A stretch of 64,000 nt of DNA from Aquatica leii. Its lineage: Eukaryota > Arthropoda > Insecta > Coleoptera > Lampyridae. This document shows positions 1 to 10,837 of the stretch, in pieces. The translations under genes were made by a program, and so were the position numbers. Numbering within the stretch: the stretch's first letter is position 1; every line of letters begins with the position of its first letter. The notes under the pieces were generated by a model that ran no database searches, was not told the origin of the DNA, and was given only the letters and a program-made list of their open reading frames with translations. The stretch covers positions 53,778,093-53,842,092 of the forward strand of contig CM069437.1 in the NCBI GenBank assembly GCA_035610365.1. Direction: 5' to 3'.

Positions 1-316
1 TTATTTCCTTATCCTGTTTTTGAGGACCACTCTGCGGGCGCTGTTCGAGTGCAAAAAGGACCGGATGCTACAAGCCATGTCGACGAGGCAATGTACGTAA
101 ATCCAAAGCCGGAAAGAATGCACTGACGGCAAATCATTAGATTTAGCATTAGCTCACAGTCGTTCAGATAAATATACATTACTGCAGGCCAGTACCTTCA
201 GTGCTTATATTGTAACAACTGATATTAATATTGCCCTTGTTCAGAAGCCATAAAACCACAAGGGAACAATAAAAAGGTTGAACTGTCTGGGTAGATAGCT
301 GCTTGTAGTCCAACTT

Positions 317-1020
317 ATGCACAACCCTCGCACATGCATAATTGTAAAAAATGCACTAAACGTAACGCCATTGTGGGATTTGTGTTCTAAAGACGTAGTG
401 GCAACTAAAATATCTGTAGTAGAGGAAGACATAAGGGAGTTCATTATCGAATCCGGTTACGTTCTCTACGACCACACAGGACCACCACCGTCGGAGAAAA
501 TCCAACGGCTGATTTACAGTGGGACCAACAAACCGCTAATTCTTAGATGCGACGTCAATGCATACCACACCTTGTGGGGCAGCACAAACGCAAATTCAAA
601 AGTAACCTTACGTTTGGTAGTCCAAAAGCGAGTAAAGTGACAAAAATGTGGCATGTATCAGATACATTTCATTCAACGTTGAATCAGCTAAGAAGCTCGT
701 AATAAAATACAGAAACCCGAGAAAAGCCGACTGGGAGTTGTTCAACGAAACCTTAGCCAAACTGTCTTTCAGTTGTAAGATCAACGCACAGCTAGAACTA
801 ATGACGGACAGTATTGTAATTTCATTAAAATCCATATTTGAAGCAACCTGCCCAAAAACTGTCAAACGAAACCCTATCAAGGTTACTTAGTGGAACAGAG
901 AGTTTGACAAAGCAAGAGCGGGCACACAAAGCCATTTAACACAGTCAAAAAAGTAGAGACTAAGATTAATACAGAGTCAACCCTACAACATACAAGAATT
1001 CCATTAAAAAGGCAAAAAGA
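317..1020 (+). pseudogene. Non-LTR ORF2 relic: apurinic-type endonuclease part
   Basis: This is the N-terminal half of the retrotransposon ORF2, which would nick target DNA before reverse transcription. The frame opening at 317 reads 'MHNPRTCIIVKNAL' and later 'LRCDVNAYHTLWGSTNANSK'. The 'D.NA.H..WGS' signature is the conserved block with the Asp-Asn pair of LINE endonucleases. After a frame change, 648-890 reads 'RNPRKADWELFNETLAKL', typical of the linker between endonuclease and reverse transcriptase in Jockey/R1-like elements. About 900-1020 recalls the usual 'W.N.E.DKAR..' stretch. The diverged sister at 14850-15410 confirms the order. At least two frameshifts and several stops are present, so this is a pseudogene. 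Confidence 0.75.
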
Positions 1021-1259
1021 AACTTATGGAGAAAACTGTAGAAAACATAAAAACTAAACCTTCAAGTTCTCGCCTCCAAAAACTCTAAACCTAAGCAATG
1101 ACCACACTAGAAGCATCGGTTCTATTCTGACCGAAAGCGGAAAGTTTACAGACTCGGTTGGAGGTACTCTGTAAAAACTATTGCAAAAACACTTTCCGGG
1201 TTCATCGTTAACAGAAGTTCCTAAGCACCGGGATTTAGAGGTACCAAACAAACGGACTA

Positions 1260-2329
1260 TAAAATGAAACTAAACACATCAAACCAGCAATCAAATCGAC
1301 TGAGCAAATTTAAAATACAAATTAAAATCAATACAAATTCAAAATATTAAAATATTTTCTATTATATATAAAAATATAGAATTTTACCTTGCAGTTTTTT
1401 TATTAATATAATGCTTGTGAAGTTGGCCAGTTTTCGTTTGTTTTAGTTCTTTTAACTTGTTCCTTTTGTTTCTTATAGATTCTCGTTTTTGCAAAAGTTT
1501 TAGGTTGCAAACATTTGATATTATATTTTTCATTGTTTAGAAAAAATCAACAATGGTATTGTTTTAGAATTTTCAAATACACTTAGAATTTCAGTTTTCA
1601 AAAGTTTCACGTTTCAGAATGAATTGAAACAATTTCAGGTGACAATAATAATTTTAGGTGACTCTGTAAAGTTCAATTTTGTTTTCACGCACTTCGAGGT
1701 TAGGCTCGCGGTGACATATGTAAACAAACTGTTGCCTAGAAATTAGACTCTCGGCCGAGAGATCAGTGCTCGGCCGCCATGACCAGTCGATGTCACGTGA
1801 CATCTTTAAACGCAATTAATTATTATAAATTAACAACAATTACCGAAAAATTACTTGATTTAAGATTGTTTTCACAAATTTAGTTTTGTTTACCAGATAA
1901 TTTCTCTTTTTTATTCTTGACTGATAATTAATTCAGTATAGCTAAACTCTTTTTCTCAAATTCAATTTATCCTTTTGATTAGATATACAAATTCCAGTTA
2001 AATTTGCCTTTACTTTTGATTCAGTTTAAACAATAAATATTAATATTACAAATTTGTCATCTGTAGTACCGAGATTTAGTAACCTGGGAAAAGGTAAGTT
2101 GCAACTCTTAATATTTTTTTTCTTAATATTGTTGCAAGATTGTAAATGTTAAAGATCAGTATAGATCCAGATACGGTTTGGTAAAGATAAAAGACATTTT
2201 AAAAAATATTTAAAAACAGCAAATTTAATTCCTACGTTAATTCATGTTTATATGCAGTATTCAACGTTTTCTGGCGCCTAAATATCTTGGCGTGCAAATT
2301 TATTCACCTTTTGGAAGCCCTTGTGAAAT
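1260..2329. other. AT-rich interruption in copy A, no gene
   Basis: About 1.07 kb separating the endonuclease and reverse-transcriptase parts of copy A. Copy B also loses similarity at the equivalent point (15612), so either the element is variable here or different DNA is inserted in each copy. I find no coding frame, no clear terminal repeats and no duplication. A short GC-richer patch at about 1690-1800 stands out from the background but is not recognised. Confidence 0.5.
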
Positions 2330-2605
2330 TTTTGAAGCTCCAATATTCTTATTACATGGAAATCTAACGCTTTGAATACAATTTTAATTATCATTTTCGT
2401 AGATTTTTATTAAACCACGGTAAATTCACACTTTTCCACTTTTGGGGTGTCACCAAGCTTTGATCAATGAAACCCTATGTTTTCTCACTCTTATAGGGTC
2501 CCAGGAATACGGCAAATAAGTTTTCAAAAATGTGCCACTCATTTGAAAAAACCACTTTTTTTTAACGCTAACGGTCACTTAATTCTGGAATTGCTCATAT
2601 ACCAA
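2330..2605 (+). repeat. Dispersed repeat, partner at 15690-16010 (inverted)
   Basis: About 275 bp, from near 'ttcttattacatggaaatct' to 'aattctggaattgctcata', recurs on the opposite strand at 15690-16010. Both copies translate by chance to very similar peptides containing 'FFNANGHLIL', because the DNA is alike. Both lie beside non-LTR copies, but in opposite orientation to them, so this is a separate repeat or a rearranged part of the same family. Confidence 0.7.
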
Positions 2606-4260
2606 ACAGCTAGCGAATGGTCAACGTGGTATTTATACCAAAGCCAGGGAGATCTACGTACGCACATGCAAAATCTTACAGACCAATCAGCTTGACTTTC
2701 TTTATGTTAAAATTATTTGAAAAAGTAGTGGCAGATATTTACGGGACAAGGCACTAACGGATTTGCCTTTGCACCAAAACTAGTATGCATACTGGAAAAT
2801 CTTGCAAGCTAGCAATTCTCCAACTAGTAAACAGATGCGAAAATGCAATCCAATACAATGATACTGCATTGGGTGTTTTTTTAGATATTGAAGGAGCATT
2901 TGACAATACTGCTTTCAGCTCAATTGCAAAGATTATGGAGAAAAAAAGCATCACATGTCTAGTGCAAAACTGGATCAACTCAATGCTTATAAACCGGACG
3001 GTAACAGCTACTTTGCACAGGAGCACTGTAGGAGCCAAAGTGGCTGGCAAGTGTCCACAAAGCATGATGGTATCACTCCTACTGTGGTGCCTCGTAATGA
3101 ACGGCCTACTACAAGAATTAGAAGACGGAGGGGTATTTGCTTTAGGATACCTCGACGATTTCTACATTATCACAAACCGGAAGTTTATAGCAACTGTATC
3201 AAACATAATGCAAAGTGCATTAAACACCGTCGAAAAATAGTGCAAAAAAGAGTGACTATCAGTGCACCCAACTAAGACGACAATCGTTCCGTGTACCAAA
3301 CGACGGAAAACGGATGACAAAAGAGGTCAAATATCTGAAACTCACTCTAGATACCCAACTAAATTTCAACGCTTGTCTACAAAAACGAAGACTATAGAGT
3401 TTTTAATACAAACAAACGGGTGCTCGTGCACACATGAGAAAAGAAACCCACAATGACTAAATGGTTATATACTGTGGCGACAACACCCATCATTACATAC
3501 GGTATGCTTGTATGGGGTGAGAGAACCAACCTAAAAAGCACAGCTTCCGAGCTAGGCAAAGTACAAAGAATGGCATGTCTGTTGATAACAAGAGCAATAA
3601 AATTTTAAAAATTTAAAGTGATGGGGTCAAAAATAGCAACGGTACCGGTACAAGAATATATGGAGACAGACATCACGAGAATCAATTTTCGTTGACTTTG
3701 GGTAAATATGCGTTCGTTTTTCGAGCTGAAGTTGCTGCTGGTGTGTCAAGAACATTATCGATACAAAATCATATGCTAATAGTCTGATATCAATTATGTC
3801 TGACAGTCAAGCAGCATTACTGGCACTAAAATCGCCAGCATTAAAATACAAACTGATTATGGACACCAAAAGACTACGGTGTTAAGAAAAATTGCCTACA
3901 AGACCGGAAAAGAAATAATTTGCAGCAAACTAGCAACGGAGCATAAGAAACTATAAAAAAAAACTCTTTAGGGATTAAGTACACAAAACTCTTCTTTACA
4001 GCAGAGTCATATCAAGCATGAGTTGACATAAGTTAAGGAAATTCATAAAACTAATAATTGATAACGGATACTTAGAGGACGACGAGACACTGCAGCATCT
4101 GCTGTGTAAATAAAAAACGTATTAAACGAAATGCACAACGATTCTCGGCAAACCAACACTAACTGATGATGCGTTGAAAAAAGTCTTGGAATAACCTTAT
4201 GGACTTTATTGTCGAAACAGAAATGCTGAGGAACTAATAAATTGGAGATGCAGAAAAAAC
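2606..4260 (+). pseudogene. Non-LTR ORF2 relic: reverse transcriptase, RNase H, C-terminus
   Basis: The C-terminal part of ORF2, which would copy the element RNA at the nicked target. The finger region starts at about 2608 with 'VNVVFIPKPGRSTYAHAKSY'. The palm follows at 2785-3240: motif A 'GVFLDIEGAFDNT', a degraded motif B ('KCPQSMMVSLLLWCL', where the family has a glycine after Gln), and motif C 'GYLDDF', where [Y/F]ADD is usual. A thumb segment reads 'WLYTVATTPIITYGMLVWGE' at about 3455. RNase H is indicated near 3795 by 'MSDSQAALLALKSPALKYK'. The C-terminal block reads 'ILGKPTLTDDALKKVLE' at about 4140-4190. Frames change at least five times and stops are frequent, so this is dead. Confidence 0.78.
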
Positions 4261-4273
4261 CAAAGAAAGAAAA

Positions 4274-4330
4274 AGGAGGTGATTTGTCTAGCGCCCTGTA
4301 GTGCACAGGGCGCTAGACGAACCACCTCCT
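4274..4330 (+). repeat. 26-bp-arm hairpin at the 3' end of non-LTR copy A
   Basis: Left arm 4274-4299 and right arm 4305-4330 are reverse complements except at two positions (one A.C mismatch and one wobble in RNA), around the 5-base loop agtgc. The inner stem contains 'tctagcgccctgt'. It begins just after the last recognisable ORF2 coding and is followed by A-rich DNA, the place where some non-LTR reverse transcriptases bind the 3' UTR. That role is an inference. Confidence 0.85.
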
Positions 4331-4345
4331 AAATAAAATTAAAAA

Positions 4346-4773
4346 TAAAACACTTTCTAATAGACGCTGAAGCTTTCGTTCAGAAAGCGGTTAAGAAAGG
4401 CTGTAGTATATCGGCCAAATAAAAAATATCCATATCTGTTACTAATTTTTACGCTTGGTATCGTACATAGAAAAAATAATAAATTTATCTTACAATTATA
4501 TCTTGTTTTGCCAAGAATTAGGTTAATTGTAATAAGTTGTTTACAACAAGTGCACTAACGCGGGCGGCATTGGAAACAAGTGCAGACGTACGATAAATAA
4601 GTTAATGCGTGCAACGGACACAGCGGGAATCTTAGAATATGTTTAAATATTTTCTGTGTGTGTTACCAATAATTCAAAAGTGTTTGATGATTGCAGAGCC
4701 TAAGTCTGGGTGTTTAACTACGACGCTAAGTCGCTTATAATCATAAACATAACAACCGCGAAAGCTTAAGATT
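4346..4773. other. Intergenic, nothing recognised
   Basis: About 430 bp between the non-LTR tail and the end of the hAT-1 relic. I see no frame, repeat or signal that I can support. Confidence 0.5.
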
Positions 4774-6342
4774 TTATACTTCGGTGTCTAATTCTTTTAG
4801 CTGGTGCGTTTCTATTGAAATGATAGCAAGATTACTTAGTCGGTTTTGCCCCATGGTCGATCCTTTGAGTTTTGAAAAAGATCGTTCTGCGGTAGCAACA
4901 CAAAAACCGGCATTGTTAATAAAATACGAAATATTCTGCTCGTATTAGGAAAAGAATCTACTAAGTTGTTAATTGTTATATAATTTAAAGTTTCTTCTGG
5001 AGACGTAATAACTTTTTCATCAAAATTTTGTAAATATTGCAATTCTTTAACAAGTTCCACGGCAGTTACGTCTCGGTCATTGCGAGTTTTGTCGTTTAAT
5101 AAATTTTCAACTTTTTAATATAATTCTAATTGTTTCTTTTCAGAAAATTTTTTAACTTTATCAATATTTTATAAAAACGCAAAATTATTAGAGTAAGAAG
5201 AAAGTAATTAGAATCTTTCATCCACTGATGTTATGATTACATCCAGAGCATTAAAAAAACAATCAACTTTGAACTTTCATAATCAAAATGCTTTTTTTTT
5301 TTTCGCGGTCTTAGACCTATTTGTTTTTTGAATTTAGGTTCTATGTCTAAGCTGGATGCTATTTCTTTAGCATCACACCATATCGGAGCGATAAGCTTTC
5401 AAAAAATTATTCAACTTATTGAAATGATTACAACACTAAGCAACATCAAAATTCGGTTTTTGAATAATTTTACTAACAATGTTAACTTTACTTAAAATAT
5501 TATCCTACAGTATAAGAATGCAAATGAACTCAAAATTTTACAATTTTTTGGCCAACGATGCAACAAAATTCTTTACGTTATTTTTAAAGTTTCTTTCGTT
5601 TATTTCAAACAGAGCATCATAAACCTCCCCAAGTTGATACGTTAAAGAAGTTATTGCATCTATTCTACTAGACCATCGAGTATCCGATAAAGATTTTAAA
5701 ATTTTAAATTGACCAGCGTTTAGTAGAAGCTGAAAAAAATACAAACAGTTCTTGAACTAAAGAAAAAAAAATTGATCCTCAAAGTGTTCGATTTTGCGGC
5801 ATCATTGACGACTAAATTTAGGGTATGCAACAAGGAACAAAGAAAGCCCGCAGATTGAAATCCAAAAATTTTTAGATCATTATGCCTACCACGCATATTT
5901 GCCCCATTGTCGTAACCCTTATAAATCGTTGAGATTTAAGCCTTCTTTCTCTAACGCCGACAAAAGAAATTTTGTCATGCCCTCACCCGACACATCATCT
6001 ATAAGACAAAATAATAAAAAATGTTCTTCTATACTAATTCCCGTGCTCTTTAAATTGACAAATCTTATACAAACTAAAATTTGTTCTTAGTGACTAGAGT
6101 CAGGAGTGCAGTCTAATAATATGAAATAATATTTTGCCTTTTTAGTTAGTTCTAAAATTTTGGATTTGATATTTTCACCGATCAAGTTGATTACTTCTTT
6201 TGTATTTTATCCCCGAGGTAGTTTTTGTAATTTTTTTATTTGAGAGCGTTTTGTATGTTCTAACATAATTGGGTCGAATTTGGAAATCATTTCTATGCAT
6301 TTTAAAAAGTTACCATAGTTTTTCTCAAGCAACTTATTACTA
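4774..6342 (-). pseudogene. hAT-1 transposase relic, C-terminal two thirds (ZMYM1/DUF4371 type)
   Basis: Remains of an hAT-superfamily cut-and-paste transposase of the kind annotated in insects as zinc finger MYM-type protein 1-like. Read down from 6342 it shows 'NYGNFLKCIEMISKFDPIM', a block with 'KGYDNGANM' (about 5910, misread as frame-shifted), 'LCSLLHTLNLVVNDAAKS', 'LKSLSDTRWSSRIDAITSL' (5640-5700, the conserved 'TRW.SR'), and finally a broken dimerisation segment around 4830-4900 recalling 'ERSFSKLKLIK..LRS'. The stop is near 4774. Many frameshifts are present. The N-terminal third lies at 7589-8308, separated by the element at 6343-7580. Confidence 0.8.
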
Positions 6343-6459
6343 TTTTATTTTTGAGGCTTTCGCGGCAATAATTTTTTAACAAATAAAAAATTAGGGCGTG
6401 TACTAGTGTACACATGTAAGAAGTGAAACTTCTTTATGGCCTTATTTTTCGCAAAATGA

Positions 6460-7100
6460 TCTACATGCAACTTTTCGGAAATTGGTTAAATAAAGTTAAA
6501 TTAGATAAATTTTAAACAAAAGGATTTTATTATCATAGACATGAATACAAATTTTTGTAAATCAATTAACTAATTTTTGTAGATTCAATTTCATATTTCA
6601 GTTACCATAAGCCATTAATTACAAAAATATATAATAACGATGACAATGATAGTAATAATTCTATTACAATTAATGAAATGCTGTAATAATCTTAGTAGCA
6701 AAAAGTTAAAGTTAATAAAGTTAAATAATTGTATTATTTGTATTCATGTCTATGATAATAAAATCCTTTTGTTTAAAATTTATCTAATTTAACTTTATTT
6801 AACCAATTTCTGAAAAGTTGCATGTATATCAATTAATTGATGTTCATTAAATTAGCAGTCTTATTAATTAATAAATACTATTTTAATGAAATCATATACA
6901 TTGACCGATAGTTACAATAAGAAACTGAGGTTAACCTTAAATATTTTAAATTTAAAATTAGATAAATTTTTAAAAAAAGGATTTTATTATAATAGACATG
7001 AATACAAATAATACAATTATTTCACTTTAACTTTTTGCTACTAAGATTATTACAGCATTTCATTAATTGAAATAGAATTATTACTATCATTGTCATCGTT
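6460..7100. repeat. Overlapping inverted repeats inside the foldback element
   Basis: About 92 bp at 6460-6553 are repeated in reverse at 6735-6826 with only a few changes (for example 'aacttttcggaaattgg' against its complement with one base changed). A second inverted pair overlaps the first: about 6636-6790 matches the reverse complement of about 6965-7100. The three copies can therefore form alternative hairpins. Confidence 0.75.
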
Positions 7101-7195
7101 CAAACAGAAACTGCGGTTAACCTTAAATATATTAAATTTAAAATGTCATCGTTCAATCAGAAACTGAGGTTAACCTTAAATATTTTAAATTTAAA
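7098..7195. repeat. Two tandem copies of a ~50-bp unit
   Basis: Units start with 'tgtcatcgttcaaacagaaa' at about 7098 and again at about 7146, and both run into 'ggttaaccttaaata'. A third partial copy lies at about 6917-6950. Confidence 0.7.
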
Positions 7196-7588
7196 TTAAT
7201 AACATATTTCAGAATTTATACTCTATGTCAATTAATTCCACCCAAGTATTAGAAAAATAGATATAATTACTTACTTTTGTTAAAAATCCACTGGAATTAG
7301 AATTAAAATAAAGCCTTTGATTTTGTTGATCACTTTAGTATTGATATATTATTTATCACGTCGCTATTGCGTTTCAGAAAAAAAGATGGCGCGTAACGGA
7401 AAAAATGTGACGGTAAATTTTTTTCCAACGCCGATAAAGAAGTTTCACTTCAATTATTTTCGGGTTTTGAACCGCGTTCCATATGTAGGTAAACTTTTCA
7501 CAAAATTTATAAAACTTAGAAAACTTACAAACTTTGAAAAATTTACAATGCTTGTCGCTTCTTCAGATAAAACTGAAACATATTACTA

Positions 7589-8308
7589 CTTCTACGAAAA
7601 GCTAAATTTTGCTGATCTAAAAACTGAATCACATAGAAAATTTTTTCTATAACAGCCTGCCAGTGTTTGGTTCTTCTGTTTATTATATTTTGAATTTTAG
7701 AATCAATTATTTCATTTTTATTAAAACGGTTAAAAAGATCTAGCAATTTTAGAACAGTTTCGACATGTAACTTTCTCTTTTCAGGAATGTTTAAATGTTC
7801 ACTTAAATGCTGTCAGTCATTGTAATCAGATTCATCACTAAAGCGAACAGATTTAGAGTTGCTGTCATTAAAAATTTTGCAACAGAAGCAGTAAAGTGAA
7901 CTTTTTGTTTCGAAATACAAAAACTAAAAACGCTCAATTTTTTCTTTGTTCGGTAAAACTCTAAAGAAGTAACCATTGAAAAACTTACGCTCCGGCTCCG
8001 AACTGTCTCTCGGATAAATATCCTTTTTTTTTATAATGAGCAGAGCCACGTTCTACTAATTCTTGAATATTATTATGACGTAATTTCTTTGACCATAGTG
8101 CAGCATCTTTTGAAAGTTGACTCATATTTTCCGTTCTGGTAATTTTTGAAAGTGTTGATTTTTCATTATCAGGGGAACTTGAAGATGTTGATAGATTGCT
8201 TTCTAGAAGATCAGTTTCTTGTCTGCTGCTGATACTTGTTTTAAGTACAGGTTCAGAATATTGGGATTCAGCTGTATTATAGTTGTTATTAATATTTGTG
8301 CAAAGTAG
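7589..8308 (-). pseudogene. hAT-1 transposase relic, N-terminal third (TTF-type zinc finger)
   Basis: The N-terminal part of the same hAT transposase as 4774-6342. Read down from 8308 it gives a Ser-rich leader with 'TSSSSPDNEKSTLSK', then 'KDAALWSKKLRHNNIQELVE', the TTF-type zinc-binding segment with 'SLYCFCCKIFNDSNSKS', 'DESDYNDWQHLSEHL' after a stop is ignored, and 'KHWQAVIEKIFYVIQFL' leading into 'QQNLAFRRSSN'. This order is that of ZMYM1-like hAT proteins. The N-terminus is cut at 8308, where hAT-2 begins with a clean terminal motif. Frameshifts and stops make it a pseudogene. Confidence 0.78.
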
Positions 8309-10620
8309 CAGTGGCGTACCTAGACTGATGTGTTGGAGGGGGATTAACAGTAATCAAAGTATAAATAAAATGAGAGGGGAGGGGGATTAGCCATTCACTT
8401 GGGAGGTACTATGTTTTCTCTTTTAAAAAATTGTGTAAACTTAAATACTTTAGAAGTCATTTTGATGTGTCCTGACACCTGAAACAAAATTTACAAAATT
8501 GAAAACTCGTATTTAGGTAAACAAAAATATCATTTGGTATTTTAATAATATTTATAAGAACAGTTTATACGTAAGTAAAGTAATTAAATGTGTGTCTTAA
8601 TTAGATAACAAAATCGAGCCGCCTTGGCAGTTTGGCCAACTCTTCAAAAACTTCATCAATCGACAGCGTTATTTCCTTATGAATGGATAAAAACACCAAG
8701 CCATTTAACCTTGTCTAAAATAAATTTTTTTGCTAACGAGTGTTGTTAAGTTTGAATAAGCAACTGACGAATGTTTTACTAACCTGTGATGTTGAGTTTC
8801 GCAAATAGGTTTTAACCCTTTTAAGCGTCGAAAAAGTACGCTCTGGTGTAGCAGCCGATACGGAAAGCGTACATAATATTTTAATTAATTTGTAAATGTT
8901 GGGAAATGCTATCTTATCGCAACATTCTAAAGCTTCCAAAGCTTGATTTTTAATCTTGTTTTTATGTAATGCAAACAAATAATTTGTTTGCCAAAGTTTT
9001 ATTTCTGTAATTCAGCCTGTTTTGGCACTTCAGGTAAGAAAAGATTTAATAATGTCTTTAACGATTCAATTTCTTTTTTCTTATCTGCTTCTTCAGACGA
9101 AAAAAGGCACATGAATCCTTCAAAAATAACTTTGTGACCAGTAAACCTTTCTTTTAACTGGCAAAAAAAGAAATTGTCCGAAAACATTCCATAACGGATG
9201 TTTCCAATGTGCACATTGGATTAGCGCTATTAATTTGGCGTTAAATTGTTCTTTTCTTTTAAATTTCTGTGTCCATATCATCGGCCATTTTCTAAACACA
9301 CAAAAAAATTCTTTTGTGACCAATACATGTTTAAAAACCTATTTACCTTTGATCGCTGAAATATTTTATTAAATTCTTCGTCAACATTATTGCGTAAGCT
9401 AGTCAAAGCAGAAATAGTATCTTCTGGTATAGCAACAGCTCCTTTTAAATCGATATTTACTGTTTGTAATATTCGACTTAATGGCAATCCATATCCAAAA
9501 ATGTGTTCAGTAACATTTAAAGCGATTATAAATTCACTATACAAAAGACTATTATACAGTATTATTGCATTACGGGAATCTCGCCATTTAGATATTTCTT
9601 CTACAGCTTCGACAACAAAGCTATACAGCTCTGCAAAATCATTTAAAACTTCAAATCTTGTTACCCATCTTGTAGCACATAATCGTTTTAATGTTTTCAC
9701 TGAAGGAAATTCATTTGATCTTCTATTTCTTTAAGCATCACGTTTCTACGTTTTGATGTATTCATAAAATCATAAACGCGTTTAATAACACCTAAACAGT
9801 TTCTCGATTTGCTAAAAGCCAAATTAAGACAATGAGCTGCGTAATGCAAGTAAATGGTTTTTGGATATTTTTTCCGAGTTTGAGCTTGAGTACCAATAAA
9901 TTTTCCGGACATATTACTTGCGCCATCATATCCTTGTCCAACTAGATTAGATAAATCTATTCCGTAGTTGTTGAGACCGTTTAAAATGGAATTAGACAAT
10001 TCTTTACCCAAAAGACCGTCCGCTGGCCCAAACTACAAAAAATCTTCATGAATTTTATTTTCAAATACATATGTCACACACAACGTTATTTGGTCTATGG
10101 TCGATGTGTCTGTCGTCTCATCTGCTAAAACTAAGAATGCTCCTGCTTTATTTACTTTATCAGATAGTTTTCTTAGCAATACGGTGTTTATACAGTCAAT
10201 TATTTGATTCTGTATCTTTGGACTGATATATGTTTCTGGAATGGAAGCTGTTTCTAAAAAGTTACATAAATTATCATCTCCTTTAGCTCTATACTTCAAA
10301 ATAACTCTAAAATACTGAAAACGTATAAGACGGCGGAGTCACTCATAATGATTCGATGATCTCAATTATATTTTGAACATTTTTGTTTATAAAATTTCCA
10401 ATATCGTTTAAATTAAAAATATTTGTTTCAGAATTGTTTTTAGTACTGATTTTTTGAATGTCCTGATTCTTATACTCTTGATCATGTAGTTCTTCACTCT
10501 GAGAAACATTTTGAGAAGTTGAAGTCATTGGTAATTCAAATCCGTATGTATCCACTTCCCAATCTCGGTCTTTTCTTTTAAAAAAGTTTTTTGCACTGCT
10601 TACTCATATTTTGTAAACGC
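8309..10620 (-). mobile_element. hAT-2 element, left end preserved, right end lost
   Basis: It begins with CAGTGGCGTACCTAGA, a standard hAT terminal inverted repeat, and carries a degraded transposase on the minus strand. I looked for the complementary end (..ctaggtacgccactg) up to the LTR at 10838 and do not see it, so the 5' end of the element has decayed or been deleted. It is inserted in or against the N-terminus of hAT-1. Confidence 0.7.
8733..10607 (-). pseudogene. hAT-2 transposase relic (DUF4371/ZMYM family)
   Basis: An almost complete but frameshifted hAT transposase. The likely start is the ATG at 10607 ('MSKQCKK'); one frameshift later it reads 'RDWEVDTYGFELPMTSTSQ'. Then come 'KMNKAG'-type sequence with 'LVLADETTDTSTIDQITLCV' (10033-10299, DUF4371 with the first catalytic Asp in 'DET'), 'LVGQGYDGASNMSGKFIGTQ' and 'HYAAHCLNLAFSKSRNC' (9697-10011), 'RLCATRWVTRFEVLNDF' (9640-9690), and the C-terminal dimerisation block 'SAATPERTFSTLKRVKTYLR' (8790-8860). 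Order and spacing match 52-kDa-repressor/ZMYM-like hAT proteins. Five separate frames make it non-functional. Confidence 0.83.
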
Positions 10621-10837
10621 AAATTAAATATAACAATAGAAACACAACCACAATGCACAACACTCTTTTCGTATATACACGAAAAAAACGCACAACTACT
10701 AGCTGGGTATACTTCAGTACAATATAGTACTCAAACACCGTAGAAAAACTAACAAAACGTGGAGAATTTTGGAATAAATCGTCGTGCAGTTTGACAACGT
10801 GGGTACGTGTTTATAATTAAACAGTGCCTAAATAAAT

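Larger units (their letters stand above)
1..4345 (+). mobile_element. Non-LTR retrotransposon, copy A, broken
   Basis: A degraded LINE-type retrotransposon that starts before the window. In order it holds an endonuclease segment (317-1020), foreign or unaligned DNA (1260-2605), reverse transcriptase (2606-3240), a thumb/connection segment (about 3460-3600), an RNase H segment (about 3610-3880), a C-terminal segment (about 4060-4260), a hairpin (4274-4330) and an A-rich tail. Copy B at 14630-15612 matches the first 1.26 kb with many substitutions. The RNase H points to the Jockey/I/R1 group; I cannot settle the clade. Many stops and frameshifts mean it cannot move on its own. Confidence 0.8.
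6343..7580. mobile_element. 1,238-bp non-coding foldback element with 8-bp TSD
   Basis: An insertion that splits the hAT-1 frame exactly. The host sequence is duplicated as tattacta at 6335-6342 and at 7581-7588. Removing the insert and one copy joins the hAT frame (minus strand '..LAFRRSSN' onto 'KLLEKNYGNF..'). The ends are ttttatttttgagg.. and ..aaaactgaaaca, without an obvious perfect terminal inverted repeat. Subterminally both sides carry the same motif in opposite orientation, 'gaagtgaaacttcttta' at about 6420 and its complement at about 7435. The interior is a set of overlapping inverted and direct repeats. An 8-bp duplication fits hAT-like, P-like or related elements. No transposase is present. 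Confidence 0.75.

Noticed and set aside
7317..7652. 111-codon plus-strand frame starting MILLITLVLIYYLSRR
   Set aside because: It crosses the border of the foldback element into antisense hAT-1 coding; no family features.
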